Position numbers and translations under genes: made by a program. Below, piece by piece: positions 45,374-54,289 of a stretch of 64,000 bases of DNA (position 1 is its first letter; the number at the start of each line of letters is the position of its first letter). Source of the DNA: Arthrobacter silviterrae (lineage in GTDB: Bacteria; Actinomycetota; Actinomycetes; Actinomycetales; Micrococcaceae); the NCBI RefSeq assembly GCF_011045165.1, contig NZ_JAAKZI010000012.1:1-64000 (forward strand). The letters run 5' to 3'. A model generated the notes under the pieces. That model ran no database searches and was not told the DNA's origin. It was given only the letters and a program-made list of their open reading frames with translations.

Positions 45374-45404
45374 TTGACCTTGACGCAACGTCAAGCTTTA
45401 GGCT
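45374..45404 (+). promoter_or_regulatory. MerR-type promoter with 19-bp spacer and operator
   Basis: TTGACC (45374-45379) and TAGGCT (45399-45404) are separated by 19 nt, the over-long spacing that MerR activators correct by twisting DNA. The palindrome CTTGACG-CAA-CGTCAAG (45379-45395) fills the spacer. The ATG lies 6 nt after the -10, so the mRNA is probably leaderless. Confidence 0.82.
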
Positions 45405-45410
45405 CATTTT

Positions 45411-46190
45411 ATGGACAACGACAAGCCGCGGATGGATTGGTCCATCCAGCAGATTGCAGCCCTTGCCGGCACCACCAGCCGTACCCTGCGGCACTATGAC
45501 GCGGTGGGGCTGCTGGCGCCCAGCCGCATTGCGGGCAACGGCTACCGGCACTACGACGACGCCGCCCTGGTGCGTCTGCAACGCATCCTGCTGTTGCGCG
45601 AACTGGGGCTGGGGCTGCCGGCCATTGCCGAGGTGCTGGACCACCAGGAATCGGCCGCCGACGCCCTGGCGGCCCACGTGGCCTGGCTGCACTCGGAACG
45701 GGAGCGGCTGGCCCGGCAGATCGCGTCCGTGGAAAACACCATAGCCACACTGGATAAAGGAGAAACCATCATGGCCGAGAAAATGTTTGACGGCTTTGAC
45801 CACACACAATACAAGGACGAGGTGGAGGAGCGCTGGGGAAAGGACGCCTACGCCCGCGGCGACACCTGGTGGCGGGGGCTGGGCACCGCCGGACAGGCCG
45901 CATGGAAGGAACGGGTGGGCGCGTTGAACCGTGACTGGATTGCCGCGTTCGCCGCCGGTACCGAGGCATCTTCCGCGGAGGCGCAGGAGCTGGCCCGGCG
46001 CCACGTGGAGTGGCTGACGTCCGTTCCCGCCACGCCGGCATCCGCCCCCGGCGGCGATGTGCGCGGCTATGTGGCGGGCCTGGGCGAAATGTATGTTGCG
46101 GATCCGCGCTTTGCGGCGAATTACGGCGGCAGCGAAGGAGCAGCGTTTGTCCGCGACGCCCTGGCCCTGTATGCCGAGCAGAACCTCTAA
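45411..46190 (+). CDS. TipA-like MerR regulator with TipAS ligand domain
   Basis: A 259-residue protein. Residues 10-80 are a MerR winged helix (SIQQIAALAGTTSRTLRHYD, then AVGLLAPSRIAGNGYRHY), a linker coiled coil runs to about 118, and 121-259 is a TipAS/antibiotic-recognition domain (MFDGFDHTQYKDEVEERWG, NRDWIAA, YVADPRFAANYGG). TipA proteins sense thiopeptides and other compounds and activate their own promoter. The upstream MerR-type promoter supports autoregulation. An internal start at 45771 could make the TipAS domain alone. Confidence 0.9.
   Translation: MDNDKPRMDWSIQQIAALAGTTSRTLRHYDAVGLLAPSRIAGNGYRHYDDAALVRLQRILLLRELGLGLPAIAEVLDHQESAADALAAHVAWLHSERERLARQIASVENTIATLDKGETIMAEKMFDGFDHTQYKDEVEERWGKDAYARGDTWWRGLGTAGQAAWKERVGALNRDWIAAFAAGTEASSAEAQELARRHVEWLTSVPATPASAPGGDVRGYVAGLGEMYVADPRFAANYGGSEGAAFVRDALALYAEQNL
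45756..45773 (+). other. internal ribosome site and start for the TipAS domain alone
   Basis: Inside the merR gene AAAGGAG (45756-45762) lies 8 nt before an in-frame ATG (45771). Translation from it would give a 139-residue protein equal to the ligand domain, as TipAS is made from tipA in Streptomyces. Confidence 0.7.
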
Positions 46191-46225
46191 CGCCTCCCAC
46201 GCCCCCACCGCCCCACCCCCCACAG

Positions 46226-46292
46226 ACGCTCGGTTGCAATCGGGGCACTTTTCACTGACCCTCGGTTGCAATCGGGGCACTATTTGCCAACC
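46226..46292 (+). repeat. 32-bp intergenic repeat, two units
   Basis: Units begin at 46226 and 46258, each AC(G/C)CTC then GGTTGCAATCGGGGCACT; 21 bases from CTC onward are identical. A decayed third unit may start at 46290 (ACCCTC). The period equals that of the array at 52445. Confidence 0.85.
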
Positions 46293-46332
46293 CTCCGGCA
46301 ATGCCAGGCCCTGAAACGCCTAAGCTAATGCC

Positions 46333-46368
46333 ATGATCTTGATCATTCCGCCGTGCCGGCATTGCTAG
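46333..46368 (+). pseudogene. truncated copy of the 5' end of the DUF4031 gene
   Basis: TAAGCT, a 6-nt gap and ATG (46333) open a frame MILIIPPCRHC ending at TAG. The downstream DUF4031-HD-ASCH gene has TAGGCT, a 6-nt gap, ATG and MILIDPPLWPA. Both share GCCATGATCTTGATC. This looks like the original start region left behind when the amidohydrolase gene came to lie between. Confidence 0.65.
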
Positions 46369-46398
46369 ACGGCTCCGGGATCACGGCGGCGAACCAGC

Positions 46399-47595
46399 AT
46401 GGCCGAGGCAGGACGGGAACCCCCGCGGTTCGCCATCCGTGCACGCCACATCTTTGACGGCACGGCAATGTTGCCCGCCAACCGGACCACGGTGGTCGTG
46501 GCCATGGGCCGTATCAGCGCCATCGAAACCTCCGGAACCAAGGTGGACGGCCTCATGCCGGTTCACGATCTTGGCGAGGCAACACTGCTACCGGGCCTGA
46601 TCGACGCCCACTCCCACCTGGTCTTCGATGCCAGCGACGCGGCGGCCGCGAACGTCCAATCCGCGTCGGACCAGGATCTGGCGGACGCGATGAGCCGGAG
46701 AGCCCGGGCCATGCTGGACCACGTCATTACAACTGTCCGCGACCTTGGCGACCGGGGCTTCCTCTCGCTGACGCTGCGCGCGGAAACAGCCACCCGGCCG
46801 GCAGCGGGCCCGCGCATCGTGGCCGCAGGCCCTCCCATCACCACGACGGGCGGGCACTGCTGGTTTCTGGGCTGCGAGGCCGACGACGCCGAGACCGTCA
46901 CCGCCGCCGTCGACGACCATGCACTGCGGGGAGTCGACGTTATCAAGGTCATGGCAACGGGCGGACGGATGACTCCCACCACGGCGCCACATGAATCGCA
47001 GTATTCCTTGGGAGTGCTGCGCGCCGCGGCGGAAAGGGCCCACTTCCACGGCCTGCCGACGGCTGCCCACGCCCACGGCCGGCAAGGCATCCACGACGCG
47101 CTGGCGGCCGGTTTCGACACCCTGGAACATGCCAGCTTCATGACGGCCACCGGGATGGAGCCGGATCCGGAGATCATCGAGGCGGCCGCGGTGTCCGGCA
47201 CAATCGTGTCCGTCACCCTTGGCTTGCTGCCGGGCGTGCATGCCAATCCGTTCATGGAGAGCCTCATGCCCCGCATTCTTGCCCATGTGAAGAACATGGC
47301 GGACCGGGGCGTCAGGATCACGCTCGGTCCGGACAGCGGCATCAATGCGGCCAAACCCCCCACCGTACTGCCATACGCGGTCGAGCAATTTGCCGCAGCC
47401 GGCGTAGGGGCAGCGGCCGCGCTGGAGGCAGCCACGGCGACGGCGGCCGCGGCCTGCGGGCTGGACGGCCGGGCAGGGCGAATTGCACCTGGCTGGGACG
47501 CGGACCTGCTGGCCGTCACAGGCAATCCGCTGGCGGACATCACCGCCATCCACCAGGTCGCAGCGGTCTATCGCGCAGGCGTCCGCGTTGTCTAG
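46399..47595 (+). CDS. amidohydrolase family protein
   Basis: A 398-residue metal-dependent amidohydrolase of the imidazolonepropionase/prolidase-like group. The N-terminal beta-sandwich is followed by the metal motif GLIDAHSHL (HxH), a likely bridging Lys in VDVIKVMATGG, later His residues in AAHAHGRQG and EHASF, and the Asp in LGPDSGIN; the C-terminal strand returns with GWDADLLAVTGNPLADI. The substrate is unknown; X-Pro dipeptidase or cyclic amide hydrolysis is possible. No ribosome site is visible. It is bracketed by two copies of the DUF4031 start region, a sign of insertion. Confidence 0.85.
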   Translation: MAEAGREPPRFAIRARHIFDGTAMLPANRTTVVVAMGRISAIETSGTKVDGLMPVHDLGEATLLPGLIDAHSHLVFDASDAAAANVQSASDQDLADAMSRRARAMLDHVITTVRDLGDRGFLSLTLRAETATRPAAGPRIVAAGPPITTTGGHCWFLGCEADDAETVTAAVDDHALRGVDVIKVMATGGRMTPTTAPHESQYSLGVLRAAAERAHFHGLPTAAHAHGRQGIHDALAAGFDTLEHASFMTATGMEPDPEIIEAAAVSGTIVSVTLGLLPGVHANPFMESLMPRILAHVKNMADRGVRITLGPDSGINAAKPPTVLPYAVEQFAAAGVGAAAALEAATATAAAACGLDGRAGRIAPGWDADLLAVTGNPLADITAIHQVAAVYRAGVRVV

Positions 47596-47609
47596 CGGCA
47601 CCCAAGGCT

Positions 47610-47615
47610 TAGGCT
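47610..47615 (+). promoter_or_regulatory. leaderless -10 element of the DUF4031-HD-ASCH gene
   Basis: TAGGCT lies 6 nt before the ATG at 47622. The same layout is seen at 46321-46333 in the truncated copy. Confidence 0.6.
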
Positions 47616-47621
47616 GGGGCC

Positions 47622-48938
47622 ATGATCTTGATCGATCCGCCGCTCTGGCCCGCACATGGAACAGTTTTCTCCCACCTGGTCTCGGACAGCTCCCTGGCCG
47701 AACTCCACGAGTTTGCCGCGGCGGCCGGCGTGACCGGGCGGGCCTTCGAGCTGGACCACTACGACGTGCCGGAGCGGATCTATTCCGAGCTGGTGGCAGC
47801 CGGTGCCCGGCCGGTGTCCGGCAAGGACCTGGTCCGCGCGCTGGCTTCTTCCGGGTTGCGGGTCAAGGCGCGCCACCGCAGCAAGGCAGTGGGCACGGCA
47901 CTTCAGTACCGATGGGATTCGATCCTGCCGGGGCACGCAGCCACAGGCGAGGAACTGCTTGGCCGCTGGAATGAATCCCACCGGCACTACCACTCGGGCA
48001 CCCACCTCCTGGCCGTGCTGGAGGCACTGGACCTGCTCACAGACGGCAACCCCGCACGACCTGTGGTGCTGGCCGCCTGGTTTCATGACGCCGTCTACAA
48101 CGGTGTTGCCGGTGTCGACGAGGAGGAATCCGCCACATTGGCACAAGTGCGCTTAAAAAACCTGGTTCCTCCCGAAGAAGCATCCGAGGTGGCACGCCTT
48201 GTCCGCCTGACGGCCAACCACTCCCCTGCGGAAACTGACCGCGCCGGAGCCCTCCTGTGCGATGCGGACCTCGCCGTCCTCGGCGGGTCACCGGATGAGC
48301 ATGCCCGCTACCTGGCGGGGGTTCGTGAAGATTATGCCCACATCCCCCAACACGACTTCGACAAGGGGAGAGCCGCCGTCGTACGCCAACTACTGGCGCT
48401 CGAACCACTCTTTCACACCATGCGGGGCCGGGAACTATGGGCCGCCCAGGCGCAAAGCAACCTCACCACCGAATTAGCACGATTGATCCAAAACATGGCA
48501 GAGGAAGGCCCCTTGATGGACTACAGCACCCTCCCGATCGCCGAGTTCGCCTTCCCCGGACCGCTTCGGGACCAGCTGGTGGCGGCAATTCTGGACGGCA
48601 CCAAGACTTCCACCACGGGAACAGCCCGTGAATACGAGGTGGAGCAGGAGGAAGTGCCCAAGCCCGGGGATCGCGAGGTGGTGGTCGATTCCGCAGGGAA
48701 ACCCGTTGCCGTCATCGAAGTCACGGAGGTGCGCCGGGCACGGCTGGCGGACGTGGACCTGCAGCATGCCACGGATGAAGGCGAGGGCTTCGCCACGGTT
48801 GCGCAGTGGCGGGCGGGCCACGAGGATTACTGGCACTCCGATGACATGCGTGCGGCCCTCAATGATCCCGGATTCACCGTGGATGAAAACACCATGCTGG
48901 TGCTGCAGCGGTTCCGCCTCATCGAACGGCTGGCATGA
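47622..48938 (+). CDS. three-domain protein: DUF4031, HD phosphohydrolase, ASCH
   Basis: A 438-residue continuous frame. Residues 1-85 are DUF4031 (MILIDPPLWPAHGTVFSHLV, LDHYDVPERIY). Residues about 95-290 form an HD-type domain with SHRHYHSG, the WFHDAVYN His-Asp and CDADLAVLG, expected to bind metal and hydrolyse a phosphoester. Residues about 298-438 are an ASCH domain (DQLVAAILDGTKTSTTGTA, DVDLQHATDEGEGFATVAQW), a fold linked to RNA binding. ASCH could also start separately at the ATG near 48517, which has GAGGAAGG upstream. The biochemical role is unknown. Confidence 0.8.
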   Translation: MILIDPPLWPAHGTVFSHLVSDSSLAELHEFAAAAGVTGRAFELDHYDVPERIYSELVAAGARPVSGKDLVRALASSGLRVKARHRSKAVGTALQYRWDSILPGHAATGEELLGRWNESHRHYHSGTHLLAVLEALDLLTDGNPARPVVLAAWFHDAVYNGVAGVDEEESATLAQVRLKNLVPPEEASEVARLVRLTANHSPAETDRAGALLCDADLAVLGGSPDEHARYLAGVREDYAHIPQHDFDKGRAAVVRQLLALEPLFHTMRGRELWAAQAQSNLTTELARLIQNMAEEGPLMDYSTLPIAEFAFPGPLRDQLVAAILDGTKTSTTGTAREYEVEQEEVPKPGDREVVVDSAGKPVAVIEVTEVRRARLADVDLQHATDEGEGFATVAQWRAGHEDYWHSDDMRAALNDPGFTVDENTMLVLQRFRLIERLA

Positions 48939-49016
48939 GCGCGCACGGAACCGTCCGCAGCTGGGACGACGACGTCGGCCGGTAGTTATCAGAAATCCCC
49001 CGTCGCCGCTGCTCGG

Positions 49017-49022
49017 TAGTCT
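49017..49022 (+). promoter_or_regulatory. leaderless -10 element of the pentapeptide gene
   Basis: TAGTCT lies 6 nt before the ATG at 49029. Confidence 0.5.
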
Positions 49023-49028
49023 TGTCGA

Positions 49029-49688
49029 ATGGCCGCAAATTCCGCTCCCCGCCCTCCCCGTCTCTCGCCCATCCGACTCAGCAATCTGAACGAAAACGAC
49101 GACTCATTCTTCGGCCCGGGGGACACCTACGACGGCCAGCGCTTTGAGCGCACGGCGTTCGACGGCGCCGACCTGACCTCCACGGATTTCCTGGAATGCC
49201 AGCTGGAGGCACCGACGTTCAATGACACCCAATTGCGCGGCACCCGCTTCCGCGACACGGTGCTGGCGGACAGTTTCGCCCCCGTATTCAAGGCCTCCCG
49301 CACCAGCTGGCGCGAAGTGGAAATCACCACGCCGCGCTGGGGTTCCGCCGAACTGTACGACAGCACCTGGCAGTCCGTGAGGATCGACGGCGGCAAACTG
49401 GACTTCCTCAACCTGCGTTCGTCCAAGATCACCGACGTGCAGATCAGCGACTGCATCATTGGCGAATTGGACCTGGGCGGCGCCAAAATAACGCGCCTGG
49501 CCTTGAGGAATTGCCGCATCGGCACCCTGGACATCCAGCAGGCCACACTGGCGGACGTGGACCTCCGGAGCACAGATTTCCGCACCCTCAACGGCGTCGG
49601 CTCCCTTGCCGGCGCAGTCATTGACGACTACCAGTTGGGCCTGCTGGCACCCATTATTGCCGCGCACCTGGGCATCACCATCGCCTGA
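49029..49688 (+). CDS. pentapeptide repeat protein
   Basis: A 219-residue protein made almost entirely of pentapeptide repeats, A(D/N)LXX style: FDGADLTSTDFLECQLEAPT, FNDTQLRGTRFRDTVLADS, IGELDLGGAKITRLAL and LDIQQATLADVDLRSTDF. It should fold as a right-handed quadrilateral beta-helix. Some such proteins protect DNA gyrase by mimicking DNA; most have no known role. It lacks a signal peptide. Chosen start is the ATG 6 nt after a -10 hexamer. Confidence 0.85.
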   Translation: MAANSAPRPPRLSPIRLSNLNENDDSFFGPGDTYDGQRFERTAFDGADLTSTDFLECQLEAPTFNDTQLRGTRFRDTVLADSFAPVFKASRTSWREVEITTPRWGSAELYDSTWQSVRIDGGKLDFLNLRSSKITDVQISDCIIGELDLGGAKITRLALRNCRIGTLDIQQATLADVDLRSTDFRTLNGVGSLAGAVIDDYQLGLLAPIIAAHLGITIA

Positions 49689-49817
49689 CATGGTGAACTG
49701 CCAGCGAACTGCCAGCCCCGCACCCCTTGCCCCGCAGCGCCAACTGCAGGAGCATTTTCATGAAACCCACCGCCCGGAACGCCTCCGAACGGCCAGCCAC
49801 GCGAGCACGAGGAAACC

Positions 49818-50801
<984 letters not shown>

Positions 50802-50819
50802 GCCGCCGGAAGAAGGCCC

Positions 50820-50825
50820 TACGCT
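50820..50825 (+). promoter_or_regulatory. leaderless -10 element of the sialidase gene
   Basis: TACGCT lies 7 nt before the ATG at 50833. Confidence 0.5.
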
Positions 50826-50832
50826 GGTAGGC

Positions 50833-52440
50833 ATGACTTCCCACCCTGAACATGTCCTGGCCCGCCGCGGCCTGGGCGGCCACCGCCAGTACCGCATCCC
50901 CGCACTGGCGGTGTCCACCCGCGGCACGCTGCTGGCAGCCTACGACGGCCGCCCCAACCTGGACGACCTCCCCAACCCCATCGACCTGCTCCTGCGCCGC
51001 AGCACCGACAACGGCCACAGCTGGGGTCCACAGCAAACCGTCCGCACAGGCACCGGCCTGGACGGCTACGGCGACCCCAGCCTGCTCGTGGACACCCACA
51101 CCGGGCGCATCTTCCTCTTCCACGCCGCGGGCACGCACGCCGGCTTCTTCGAGGCGGTCGGGGGGCTCGACGACGAGGACGCCATCCAGCATGCCGACCT
51201 CAGCTTTTCCGACGACGACGGCGCCACCTGGGAACACCGCCGCCTCACCCCCATGCTCAAACGTGAGGGCATCACCGGGCTGTTCGCCGCCGCGGGCGCG
51301 GGTATCCAGATCCACGCCGGCCCGTTTGAAGGCCGCCTGGTGCAGCAGTTCGTGGTCCTGCACGACGGCGAAATCAAGGCGGCTAGCGCGTACAGCGACG
51401 ACCACGGGGACACGTGGACTCTGGGCGAATTCGTCCCCACGACAGGCCTGGACCGCGCCAACGAGAACAAGGTTGCCGCCCTCGCCGACGGGACCCTGCT
51501 GCTGCACTCGCGCGCCACCCCGCACCGGCTCACCGCAAAATCCGTGGACGGCGGCCACAGCTACTCGCCCGCCGTGCCGCACCCGGAACTGCCCGATCCC
51601 AGCGACAACGGCTCGCTGGCCCGCTTCGACGGCCTCCCCAACGTGCCCGACCTCGCCGTCCCGGAAACGGCAAACTGGCTCATCGCCACCCACAACCACG
51701 ACTCCGCGCTCCGCCGCAACACGGTCCTCAAGCTCTCGCAGGACAACGGCGCCAGCTGGCCTTGGGCCGTGGCCCTGTGCCCCGGCAGCTCGGAATACTC
51801 CACGGCGGCACGGCTCCCCGACGGCAGGATCGGCGTGCTCTACGAACGGCAGGGCTACCAGGAAATTGTGTTCACTGCCGTCGAGCCCCGGGAGCTGCTG
51901 GCCTCTCCGGCCGCGGCCTTGACGCACGACGGCGGCACCTCCTTCGCCGGCGATCTCGCCTTGGACGTGGTGCTGCGTTCCGTCACGCCTGCGCGGCCCG
52001 AGGTGTGGCAGAGCATTGGCGAGAGCCACACGCTGGCCCAGACGGACGGCGACTGGGACCCTTCGGCATGGAAGGAAGTGGGCCAGGGCTACACGGACGA
52101 CGCTCCGCAGGTGCTGTCCAACCGCGAGTCACAGGACCTCAATTACGGCCCCGCGGCGCCGGGTTACAAGGAGGGCGACCTCCTGGCCTTCAGCGGCCGG
52201 GTGGAAAATCGTGGCAAGGAATCAGCCGGCATCGCGGTCCGGGTGGACGGTGCCGCAGTGGCCGGCACGGAAGAGCTCGGGCCGGGGGCCAATGTCGCGT
52301 TCACTGCGAACCACACGGTGACGGCCGCAGAAATCGCAGCCGGGCGGGCCGACGTTTCATTCACGCTTGAATCCGGCTTAGGCACGGCAGCGAGGTCCTT
52401 CAGCTTCGACACAGCCACCGGCGACGTCACGGAGCGCTGA
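50833..52440 (+). CDS. exo-alpha-sialidase family protein, no signal peptide
   Basis: A 535-residue six-bladed beta-propeller of the GH33/sialidase type. The N-terminal YRIP motif (QYRIPALAVS) supplies the first arginine, and Asp-boxes follow at STDNGHSWG, SDDDGATWE, SDDHGDTWT, SVDGGHSYS and SQDNGASWP. The last 150 residues form a separate beta-rich domain (FSGRVENRGKESAGIAVRVD, of CARDB/NEW3-like style). The expected role is removal of terminal sialic acid or a related sugar. It lacks a signal peptide at the chosen start and may be cytoplasmic. Confidence 0.85.
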   Translation: MTSHPEHVLARRGLGGHRQYRIPALAVSTRGTLLAAYDGRPNLDDLPNPIDLLLRRSTDNGHSWGPQQTVRTGTGLDGYGDPSLLVDTHTGRIFLFHAAGTHAGFFEAVGGLDDEDAIQHADLSFSDDDGATWEHRRLTPMLKREGITGLFAAAGAGIQIHAGPFEGRLVQQFVVLHDGEIKAASAYSDDHGDTWTLGEFVPTTGLDRANENKVAALADGTLLLHSRATPHRLTAKSVDGGHSYSPAVPHPELPDPSDNGSLARFDGLPNVPDLAVPETANWLIATHNHDSALRRNTVLKLSQDNGASWPWAVALCPGSSEYSTAARLPDGRIGVLYERQGYQEIVFTAVEPRELLASPAAALTHDGGTSFAGDLALDVVLRSVTPARPEVWQSIGESHTLAQTDGDWDPSAWKEVGQGYTDDAPQVLSNRESQDLNYGPAAPGYKEGDLLAFSGRVENRGKESAGIAVRVDGAAVAGTEELGPGANVAFTANHTVTAAEIAAGRADVSFTLESGLGTAARSFSFDTATGDVTER

Positions 52441-52444
52441 CCAA

Positions 52445-52672
52445 ACCCTCCCTCATCAAACGCCCCATTCCCCCACACCCTCCCTCACTTTATGGCCATT
52501 TCTCCACGACCCTCCCTCATCTTTCGCGGTTTTTCCGGCGACGCTCCCTCGCAACTCTCACGGTGGCTGTTTGCCCGCCGGTCGCCATGCAAGGAAGTGA
52601 CGGAGCGTTTCGAAAAAGACAGCACGAGGTGAGGGGGCGTTGGGGAAAAGGCCGCAAAAACTGAGGGAGGAT
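52445..52672. repeat. dyad-symmetric array of 32-bp repeats
   Basis: Forward units start at 52445, 52477, 52509 and 52541 (core ACCCTCCCTCA; the last is ACGCTCCCTCG). Inverted units end at 52608, 52640 and 52672. Start and end coordinates of mirrored units always sum to 105117, so the array is symmetric to the base. Spacers of 21 nt share a loose TTTTGCGGCC-TTTTCC pattern. It fills the gap between two convergent genes. Confidence 0.9.
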
Positions 52673-52675
52673 CGG

Positions 52676-53164
52676 TTAGGGGTCCTGGAGGTCCTTCAGG
52701 GAGCGGGCGATGTTTTGCCGGGCCTCCGCCGCGGACTGGGCGGCCTTGAGGGTCTCCGCGGTGACGTTGAAGCCGGCAACGCGGGCCTGCAGCTGGGCCA
52801 GCTCGGCGGCCAGCATGGCCTCCTGTTCCGTCAGGGCGTCGCGCTGGGAGAGGATGTCGGCCAATTGCTCGGCCATGACCACCTGCCTGCCCTGCGCCGT
52901 TTGGGCCGCACCGGAATCGCCCGCGTCAGTGGCAGCTGAGGCCTGTGAATCGAGCGAGTCGAGGGCCTTTTGGAGGTCCGCTGCCTGGAGGTCCAGGCGC
53001 TGGCGGCTGACGGAAACGTCGGCCACGCCGCGGCGCATCCGGGCCAGCGCGGCCAGCTGCTTGAGCTGCGCGTCACCCATGGTGAGCTGGCCGCCCGCGG
53101 AGGCACCGGCGTCGTGCTTGGCGGGGCGCCGGAAAGCGCCGGCGAGGCGGTCAAACACTCCCAC
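52676..53164 (-). CDS. PspA/IM30-like coiled-coil protein, short form
   Basis: A 162-residue, mainly helical protein (GTG start). The N-terminus MGVFDRLAGAFRRP recalls the amphipathic helix of PspA proteins that binds stressed membranes, but the coiled coil (LAALARMRRGVADVSVSRQR, LSQRDALTEQEAMLAAELAQ) is shorter than in true PspA, about 220 residues. It follows the membrane coiled-coil gene by 6 nt and is probably cotranscribed. A membrane-integrity function is inferred from similarity of form only. Confidence 0.65.
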   Translation of the reverse strand: MGVFDRLAGAFRRPAKHDAGASAGGQLTMGDAQLKQLAALARMRRGVADVSVSRQRLDLQAADLQKALDSLDSQASAATDAGDSGAAQTAQGRQVVMAEQLADILSQRDALTEQEAMLAAELAQLQARVAGFNVTAETLKAAQSAAEARQNIARSLKDLQDP

Positions 53165-53170
53165 GGCGGC

Positions 53171-53746
53171 TCAGGATTCGCCGAGGTCCGTGTAGGTGGC
53201 GGACCAGTTTTTCAGCATGGTCGCCTCGATTTCCAGCGTGCGGGTGAGGTCCTTGACGTCGACGTCGGTCATGGGCGCGGCGGCTGCGGCCAGGGCGCTG
53301 CGGATGCCCTTGGAGGTTTGGGCCACCTGCTCCACCTGGCCGCCCAAGGTCTTGGCGTAGGCGGCCTGCACGGCCGGGTCCGGCTCCCTTTGCGCCACGG
53401 CCAACTGGTTTTCCAGCACCGAGCCGGCCTGCTGGAGGGTGCGGAAAATGGCATCCAAGTTGCCTGTGTACTGGCGCGTGCTCTGGGCCACGGCCAGGCT
53501 GCGCTGGGTTGCATCGAGGGATTCCTGGAGGCGGACCCGCTGCTTCATGACATCACCCAGGGGACCGGCGGTGGACTGCGCCCGGGCCTTGAGGGCAGTT
53601 CGCTTGGCGGATTCAATCTTGGGCTTGGACAGTTTCACCAGTCCCAGGACGCCGCGGGACACCAGCACCGCAATGGTGATGCCGGCGCCCAAGACGATGG
53701 CGATGATCACCAGGGAGATGATCAGGAAAACCGTGCCGGCGTCCAT
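53171..53746 (-). CDS. single-pass membrane protein with coiled-coil domain
   Basis: A 191-residue protein: one N-terminal transmembrane helix (VFLIISLVIIAIVLGAGITI, with more hydrophobic residues after it) and a long helical cytoplasmic part (LQESLDATQRSLAVAQSTRQ, TLEIEATMLKNWSATYTDLG). No family recognised. It is the first gene of a pair with the PspA-like protein, and could be its membrane partner; that is inference from context. Confidence 0.65.
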   Translation of the reverse strand: MDAGTVFLIISLVIIAIVLGAGITIAVLVSRGVLGLVKLSKPKIESAKRTALKARAQSTAGPLGDVMKQRVRLQESLDATQRSLAVAQSTRQYTGNLDAIFRTLQQAGSVLENQLAVAQREPDPAVQAAYAKTLGGQVEQVAQTSKGIRSALAAAAAPMTDVDVKDLTRTLEIEATMLKNWSATYTDLGES

Positions 53747-53887
53747 CGTTGATCAGTGTCCTGCCTTTAGGGTGCGTGCCAATCCATGGTGCAAATTAGC
53801 GTAGCACCGGCGACTGGGCGAAAGATCAGGGGAACGCTCAGGGTGGTCCCTGATGGCGCGTTCGCCCGGACACGGGAGAATGGACGT

Positions 53888-54289
53888 GTGAAGACTCTTC
53901 TGAACATTATTTGGCTGGTATTCGGCGGCCTGTGGCTGGCGCTTGGCTACGTCCTGGCCGGTTTCGTGTGCTGCATCCTGGTCGTCACCATCCCGTGGGG
54001 CATCGCATCCTTCCGGATTGCCGGCTACGCGTTGTGGCCGTTTGGGCGGACAGTGGTGGACAAGCCCGGCGGGGCCGGCGTGGCCACCACCCTGGGCAAT
54101 GTCATCTGGCTTTTGGTGGCCGGCATCTGGATTGCCATAGCCCACGTCACGTCCGCGATTGCCATGGCGATCACCATTATTGGCATCCCGCTGGCCATCG
54201 CAAACCTCAAGCTGATCCCCGTTTCCCTCATGCCGCTGGGCAGGCAGATAGTGCCCACCAGCCGGCCGTTCGTCGGGGTGTACCGCTAG
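53888..54289 (+). CDS. yccF: YccF domain membrane protein
   Basis: A 133-residue protein with four hydrophobic stretches carrying two YccF repeats: LLNIIWLVFGGLWLALGYVL then TIPWGIASFRIAGYALWPFG, and LGNVIWLLVAGIWIAIAHVT then IIGIPLAIANLKLIPVSLMP. The GTG at 53888 is chosen for the GGGAG site and because the upstream frame is unlike the family. YccF proteins are widespread inner-membrane proteins of unknown function. The stop is shared with the convergent HTH gene (CTAG). Confidence 0.88.
   Translation: MKTLLNIIWLVFGGLWLALGYVLAGFVCCILVVTIPWGIASFRIAGYALWPFGRTVVDKPGGAGVATTLGNVIWLLVAGIWIAIAHVTSAIAMAITIIGIPLAIANLKLIPVSLMPLGRQIVPTSRPFVGVYR

Noticed and set aside
45411-46190. HspR, because it is a MerR-type gene beside clpB with a HAIR-like site between
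   Set aside because: The C-terminal half is a TipAS domain and the gene has its own MerR-type operator at 45379-45395; HspR is much shorter.
46321-47660. Transposon target-site duplication around the amidohydrolase gene
   Set aside because: The flanking copies are about 40 bp and diverged, and no transposase or inverted ends are seen; duplication of the neighbour's 5' end explains it better.
52445-52672. CRISPR array
   Set aside because: The conserved part is only 11 bp, the units invert at the centre, spacers are related to each other, and no cas gene is present.
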